Of a stretch of 64,000 nt of DNA, positions 60,401 through 64,000 are shown in pieces (the stretch's first letter is position 1; each line of letters starts with the position of its first letter). The DNA lies in NCBI GenBank assembly GCA_035574295.1, contig DATLYX010000010.1, positions 1-64,000 on the forward strand, given 5' to 3'. Under the pieces are notes generated by a model. The model saw only the letters and a list, made by a program, of their open reading frames with translations. It did no database searches and had not been told where the DNA came from. A program made the position numbers and the translations under genes. Source of the DNA: PNAI01 sp035574295 (GTDB lineage: Bacteria; Pseudomonadota; Alphaproteobacteria; Rhizobiales; Xanthobacteraceae).

Positions 60401-61249
60401 GCTCTGTCGAAGACCACCGGCCGTGACCACACGCATCTCGCGCTGCCGAAGGAGGACGAGAAAATCCGCTTCCACGACGTGGTGGCGCAGCCGCGCAAGA
60501 TCATCTCCTCGCCCATCTGGTCCGGCCTTGAGTCCGAAAAGGTCTGTTACAACGCCGGCTACACCAATGTGCACGAGCTGATCCCCTGGCGCACGCTCAC
60601 CGGCCGCCAGCAGCTCTATCAGGATCATCTGTGGATGCGCGCCTTCGGCGAGGCCCTGTGCGTATACCGCCCGCCCGTTGACCTTAAGGCCGTCAAGCCG
60701 ATCATCGACAAGAGGCCGAACGGCGAGAAGCAGGTGGTGCTCAACTTCATCACCCCGCACCAGAAATGGGGCATCCATTCCACCTACACCGATAATCTCT
60801 TGATGCTCACGCTCTCGCGCGGCGGGCCGATCGTCTGGATCAGCGAGGCCGACGCCAAGAAGGCCGGGATTAAGGACAACGACTGGATCGAGGCCTACAA
60901 CCTCAACGGCGCGCTGGTCGCGCGCGCCGTTGTCTCGCAGCGCGTGAAGGAAGGCATGTGTCTGATGTACCACGCGCAGGAGAAGATCGTGAACGTGCCC
61001 GGTTCCGAGGTCACCGGCCAGCGCGGCGGCATCCACAATTCGGTCACCCGCGCGGTGGTCAAGCCGACCCACATGATCGGTGGCTACGCGCAACAGTCCT
61101 ACGGCTTCAACTACTACGGCACGATCGGCACCAACCGCGACGAATTCGTCATCGTGCGCAAGATGGCCAAGGTGGATTGGCTCGACAAGCCGCGTGTCGA
61201 TCAGCCCGAACCGTTGAGCGTTGCTCCTAGAATGGAGGCCGCAGAATGA
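57485..61249 (+). CDS. narG: Respiratory nitrate reductase alpha subunit
   Basis: A 1254-residue molybdenum enzyme reducing nitrate to nitrite on the cytoplasmic membrane face. The FS0 [4Fe-4S] ligands His50, Cys54, Cys58 and Cys93 occupy the expected positions (HGANCTGSCSW, RGCSRG). The molybdenum-coordinating Asp is in MSFYDWYCDLP. No Tat signal is cleaved in NarG, and none is seen. The start overlaps the narK stop, and narH overlaps its end (ATGA), so the operon is translationally linked. The FixK box upstream of narK should control it. Confidence 0.97.
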   Translation: MSHFLDRLTFFTRTAESFAGGHGITTREDRRWEEGYRKRWQHDKIVRSTHGANCTGSCSWKIYVKGGIVTWETQQTDYPRTRPELPNHEPRGCSRGASYSWYLYSGNRVKYPLVRSRLLKLWREARALRTPVAAWASIVEDPKKREAYTSKRGLGGFVRATWDEVSEIIAAANAYTIKRYGPDRVIGFSPIPAMSMVSYAAGSRYLSLLGGVCMSFYDWYCDLPPSSPQTWGEQTDVPESADWYNSSFLILWGSNVPQTRTPDAHFYTEARYRGAKSVVISPDYSEASKFADLWISVKQGTDAALAMAMGHVILREFHLDRQAPYFQDYVRQYTDMPMLVRLVKQGDRLLPERLLRACDFADNLGETNNPEWKTVAYDALSRSIVVPRGSVGFRWGEKGKWNLEKKDSQGRDIELKLSLADERDDLAEVAFPYFGNREHDAFKGTDHPSVLMRKVPAKRVALKDGEALVATVFDLFVANYGLDRGFGGAHVAKSYDENVPYTPAWAEAITGVPRDQIITVAREFALNAEKTKGRSMVIIGAAMNHWYHSDMNYRGVINMLVMCGCVGQSGGGWSHYVGQEKLRPQSGWLPLAFALDWGRPPRQQNSTSFFYAHTDQWRYETIGVDEILSPTAPPGPWDGALIDYNVRAERMGWLPSAPQLKQNPLTVAARAAAAKLEPKDYVAKALKSGELQMACEDPDHPDNWPRNLFVWRSNLLGSSGKGHEYFLKHLLGTTHGVQGKDLGEAGRKKPKEVAWHDDAPKGKLDLLVTLDFRMSTTCVYSDIVLPTATWYEKNDLNTSDMHPFIHPLTAAVDPVWECKSDWEIYKAIARKFSQVAPEVLGVEQDVVLTPILHDTPAEIAQALDVKEWKKGEVEPIPGKTMPQVTVIERDYPNVYKRFTALGPLMSKLGNGGKGMAWNTEHEVDLLKRLNGVVTDEGPTKGLAKIESDIDAAEVILTLAPETNGEVAVKAWDALSKTTGRDHTHLALPKEDEKIRFHDVVAQPRKIISSPIWSGLESEKVCYNAGYTNVHELIPWRTLTGRQQLYQDHLWMRAFGEALCVYRPPVDLKAVKPIIDKRPNGEKQVVLNFITPHQKWGIHSTYTDNLLMLTLSRGGPIVWISEADAKKAGIKDNDWIEAYNLNGALVARAVVSQRVKEGMCLMYHAQEKIVNVPGSEVTGQRGGIHNSVTRAVVKPTHMIGGYAQQSYGFNYYGTIGTNRDEFVIVRKMAKVDWLDKPRVDQPEPLSVAPRMEAAE

Positions 61250-62766
61250 AAATCCGCGCCCAGATTGCGATGGTGCTGAACCTCGACAAATGCATCGGGT
61301 GTCACACCTGCTCGGTCACCTGCAAGAACGTCTGGACCAGCCGCGAAGGCATGGAATACGCCTGGTTCAACAACGTGGAGACCAAGCCCGGCATCGGCTA
61401 CCCGAAGGATTGGGAGAACCAGGACCGCTGGAACGGCGGCTGGCGGCGCAAGCGGAACGGCAAGATCGAACCGCGCATCGGCGCGAAATGGCGCGTGCTG
61501 GCGAAAATTTTTGCCAATCCCGATCTGCCCGAGATCGACGACTACTACGAGCCCTTCACCTTCGATTACGAGCACCTGCAAAAGGCGCCGGAACTCGACG
61601 CCTTCCCCACCGCCCGCCCGCACTCGCTGATCACCGGCGAACGCATGGAAAAAATCGAATGGGGCCCCAACTGGGAGGAAATTTTGGGGGGCGAATTCGA
61701 AAAACGCTCGCAGGATTACAATTTTGCCGGGGTGCAGAAGGAAATCTACGGTCAGTTCGAAAACACCTTCATGATGTACCTGCCGCGGCTGTGCGAGCAC
61801 TGCCTCAATCCGGCCTGCGTCGCCGCCTGCCCCTCCGGCGCGATCTATAAGCGCGCCGAGGACGGCATCGTTCTCATCGACCAGGACAAGTGCCGCGGCT
61901 GGCGCATGTGCGTCTCCGGCTGTCCCTACAAGAAGATCTATTACAACTGGTCGAGCGGCAAATCGGAAAAATGCATCCTCTGCTATCCGCGCATCGAGGC
62001 CGGACAGCCGACCGTTTGCTCGGAGACCTGTGTCGGCCGCATCCGCTATCTCGGCGTAGTGCTGTATGACGCCGACCGCATCGAACAGGCAGCGAGCGTA
62101 GCCAACGAGCAGGATCTTTACGAAGCGCAGCTCGGCATCTTCCTGGATCCCTCCGATCCGCGCGTGATCGACCAGGCGCGCGCCGACGGCGTGCCCGACT
62201 CGTGGCTCGAAGCCGCGCGGCGCTCGCCAATCTGGAAGATGGCGATGGAGTGGAAGGTCGCGTTCCCGCTTCACCCTGAGTACCGCACGCTGCCGATGGT
62301 CTGGTACGTGCCGCCGCTCTCGCCCATCCAGTCGGCCGCCGAAGCGGGCAAGATCGGCCACGACGGCGCGATGCCCGACGTGCGGTCTCTCCGCATCCCG
62401 TTGAAATATCTTGCCAATCTTCTTACTGCCGGCAAGGAGGAGCCCATCGCACGTGCGCTCGAACGCATGCTCGCCATGCGCGCCTATATGCGCGCCAAGA
62501 CCGTGGACGGCGTGATCGACGAGAGCATCGCGCGCCGCGTCGGGCTCAGCGCGCTCGCCATCGAAGAAATGTACCAGCTCATGGCGATCGCCAATTACGA
62601 GGACCGTTTCGTGATCCCGACCGCGCACCGCGAGCTCGGCGAGGACGCCTACGATCTGCGCGGCTCGTGCGGCTTCTCTTTCGGCAACGAGTGCGCGGGC
62701 GGCACAACCGAAGTCAATCTGTTCGGCGCACCCAAGCGCGCCAAGACTCCGATGGAGGTGGCGTGA
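61246..62766 (+). CDS. narH: Respiratory nitrate reductase beta subunit
   Basis: A 506-residue ferredoxin-like subunit carrying electrons from NarI to NarG. Four Cys clusters are present: CIGCHTCSVTC (16-26), CEHCLNPACVAAC, CRGWRMCVSGC and CILCYP with CSETC. The tryptophan in CRGWRMC replaces a cysteine, as expected for the [3Fe-4S] cluster. Its start overlaps narG by 4 bases, and its stop overlaps narJ. Confidence 0.97.
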   Translation: MKIRAQIAMVLNLDKCIGCHTCSVTCKNVWTSREGMEYAWFNNVETKPGIGYPKDWENQDRWNGGWRRKRNGKIEPRIGAKWRVLAKIFANPDLPEIDDYYEPFTFDYEHLQKAPELDAFPTARPHSLITGERMEKIEWGPNWEEILGGEFEKRSQDYNFAGVQKEIYGQFENTFMMYLPRLCEHCLNPACVAACPSGAIYKRAEDGIVLIDQDKCRGWRMCVSGCPYKKIYYNWSSGKSEKCILCYPRIEAGQPTVCSETCVGRIRYLGVVLYDADRIEQAASVANEQDLYEAQLGIFLDPSDPRVIDQARADGVPDSWLEAARRSPIWKMAMEWKVAFPLHPEYRTLPMVWYVPPLSPIQSAAEAGKIGHDGAMPDVRSLRIPLKYLANLLTAGKEEPIARALERMLAMRAYMRAKTVDGVIDESIARRVGLSALAIEEMYQLMAIANYEDRFVIPTAHRELGEDAYDLRGSCGFSFGNECAGGTTEVNLFGAPKRAKTPMEVA

Positions 62767-63497
62767 TGGCGAACATCTTCAAGGCGCTCTCCGCCCTGTT
62801 GACCTATCCCACCGGGGAGTTGCAGCAGGCCGCTCCCGAAATCGGCGTCGTCATCGAGGAGACGTCGGCAATACCGGCGCGGGTTCGCGCCCAGCTCGCC
62901 ACGCTGGTCGAGGAACTCGCAACCGGAGACCTCTACGACCTCCAGGAGCGCTACGTGCTCTTGTTCGACCGCACGCGCTCGCTGTCGTTGCATCTTTTCG
63001 AGCATGTGCACGGCGAGAGCCGCGACCGCGGCCAGGCCATGGTCGATTTGAAATATCTCTACGAGCAGGAAGGACTTTCGATCGCTTCGACGGAATTGCC
63101 GGATTTCGTTCCGTTGTTCCTCGAATTTTTGTCGACGCAAGCTCCGGCGAAAGCCGCGGAGCTGGTGGCGCAACCGGCGCATATTTTCTCGGCGCTCGCC
63201 GAACGGCTGCGCAAACGCAAGTCCCCCTATGAAGCCGTGTTCCGCGCCCTCGTGGCGCTGGCCGCCGCGCAGCCGGAACACGAGCAGGTCTCGGCGCTGC
63301 TTGAGGAGCCCGACTCCGATCCGACCGACTTCGCCGCGCTGGACAAGGCATGGGAAGACGAGCCGGTCCGGTTCGGACCGGACGCCGACACCTGCAAGGA
63401 CACCCTGATCGCCCGCGTGCGCGCCGGCCGCCGGCCCGCGCCGGGCGTGCCGACCACCCCGGCGCAGCGCCCCGTTCTGCCGACCGCGAGGAAATGA
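62766..63497 (+). CDS. narJ: Nitrate reductase assembly chaperone
   Basis: A 243-residue all-helical chaperone that holds NarGH until molybdenum cofactor is inserted and the complex is docked to NarI. The N-terminal KALSALLTYPTGELQQAAPEI and the central LFDRTRSLSLHLFEHVHGESRDRGQAMVDL are hallmarks of the family. It overlaps narH by one base (TGATG) and is followed three bases later by narI. Confidence 0.95.
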   Translation: MANIFKALSALLTYPTGELQQAAPEIGVVIEETSAIPARVRAQLATLVEELATGDLYDLQERYVLLFDRTRSLSLHLFEHVHGESRDRGQAMVDLKYLYEQEGLSIASTELPDFVPLFLEFLSTQAPAKAAELVAQPAHIFSALAERLRKRKSPYEAVFRALVALAAAQPEHEQVSALLEEPDSDPTDFAALDKAWEDEPVRFGPDADTCKDTLIARVRAGRRPAPGVPTTPAQRPVLPTARK

Positions 63498-63500
63498 CCA

Positions 63501-64000
63501 TGCGCGAGACCATCAATTACATCGTCTTCGGCTGGTACCCGTACCTCTGCCTGACCGTATTCCTGATCGGCAGTTGGGTGCGGTTCGACCGCGAGCAGTA
63601 CACCTGGCGCAGCGGGTCGAGCCAGCTTCTGCGCCGCCGGCAATTGATGTGGGGCTCGAATCTGTTCCACATCGGCATCCTCGTCATCTTCCTCGGCCAC
63701 TTCTTCGGATTGCTGACGCCGGTTTGGGTGTTCGACGCGCTCGGCATTTCCAAGCCGACCAAGCAATGGATGGCGATCATCATCGGCGGGATCGCCGGCA
63801 TTGCCTGCTTCATCGGCCTCACATTGCTTATTCACCGCCGCCTGTTCGACTCGCGCATCCGAAAAACTTCCTCGTTCGGCGATATCGCGGTTCTGCTCCT
63901 GCTCTATGCCCAGTTGATCCTCGGCATGGCGACGATCCCGATCTCGCTCGGCCATCTGGACGGCAGCGAGATGGTCAGATTCATGACCTGGGCGCAGGGT
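63501..64000 (+). CDS. narI: Respiratory nitrate reductase gamma subunit (partial)
   Basis: The first 166 codons of the cytochrome b subunit, which oxidises quinol and anchors NarGH; the frame runs off the window edge. The N-terminal INYIVFGWYPYLCL helix and the FHIGILVIFLGHFFG segment with heme ligands His57 and His67 are seen; the second pair of ligands lies beyond the end. About 60-80 codons are missing if the length is typical. Confidence 0.95.

Noticed and set aside
1..64000. CRISPR arrays, rRNA and tRNA genes, prophage
   Set aside because: No regularly spaced direct repeats, no tRNA cloverleaf or rRNA signature and no phage structural genes were seen by eye; a tool-based search could still reveal a diverged tRNA.

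Overview
The window is GC-rich chromosomal DNA of an alphaproteobacterium, most likely a Hyphomicrobiales (Rhizobiales) member of the Bradyrhizobium / Xanthobacteraceae type. Pointers are an archaeal-type class I lysyl-tRNA synthetase, a TauE permease coupled to a TIGR02186-type membrane protein, a PodJ-like coiled-coil/Sel1 protein, a DUF6460 protein beside pyrD, a complete FixL-FixJ-FixK oxygen cascade, and REP-like intergenic palindromes of the kind common in this order. The species cannot be fixed from sequence alone. No rRNA, tRNA, transposase, integrase or CRISPR array was seen.

Region 1 (1-11 kb) is housekeeping: lysK, an orphan CheY-like receiver, a LexA-like S24 repressor, pyrD, small membrane and META-domain proteins, a TauE/TIGR02186 pair, and a 1119-residue PodJ-like polarity protein. 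Its promoter region carries two CtrA-like boxes.

Region 2 (11-34.4 kb) is catabolic. A beta-oxidation block (two acyl-CoA dehydrogenases, thiolase, bifunctional hydratase/dehydrogenase, tandem cupins) is followed by a mixed set: NodB-fold deacetylase, Ldh-type dehydrogenase, gamma-resorcylate-decarboxylase-like amidohydrolase, cyclase, cupin, SDR and 3-hydroxyacyl-CoA dehydrogenase. A five-gene branched-chain-type ABC importer and an alpha/beta hydrolase follow. The substrate is unknown, but the gene types fit uptake and degradation of an aromatic or cyclic acid. A short decayed copy of the 3' end of the 3-hydroxyacyl-CoA dehydrogenase gene lies just past the ABC operon, suggesting that the operon was inserted or that the junction was duplicated. 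A NUDIX hydrolase and an M17 aminopeptidase close the region.

Region 3 (34.4-64 kb) is a contiguous low-oxygen regulon. FixL (heme-PAS kinase) and FixJ lie opposite a FixK regulator, with two paralogous monoheme cytochromes c on either side. I located nine 14-bp FixK/FNR-type boxes (TTG(A/C)-N6-(T/G)CAA). They precede a cytochrome/Usp operon, OsmC (divergent from a HlyD-FtsX-ATPase exporter), a candidate small RNA, a CBS-BON protein, Hsp20, an SLC13 transporter, a Spy-like/Usp/PHA-synthase run, a phasin/acyl-CoA-synthetase-acetyltransferase run, and narKGHJI. The logic is: low O2, then FixLJ, then FixK, then nitrate respiration, PHA storage and stress proteins. narI runs off the right edge.

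The most novel item is a candidate FixK-driven RNA of about 79 nt at 44271-44349. It has its own FixK box, a 9-bp stem presenting a C-rich loop, and a strong intrinsic terminator. A second, separate FixK box then drives the next gene.
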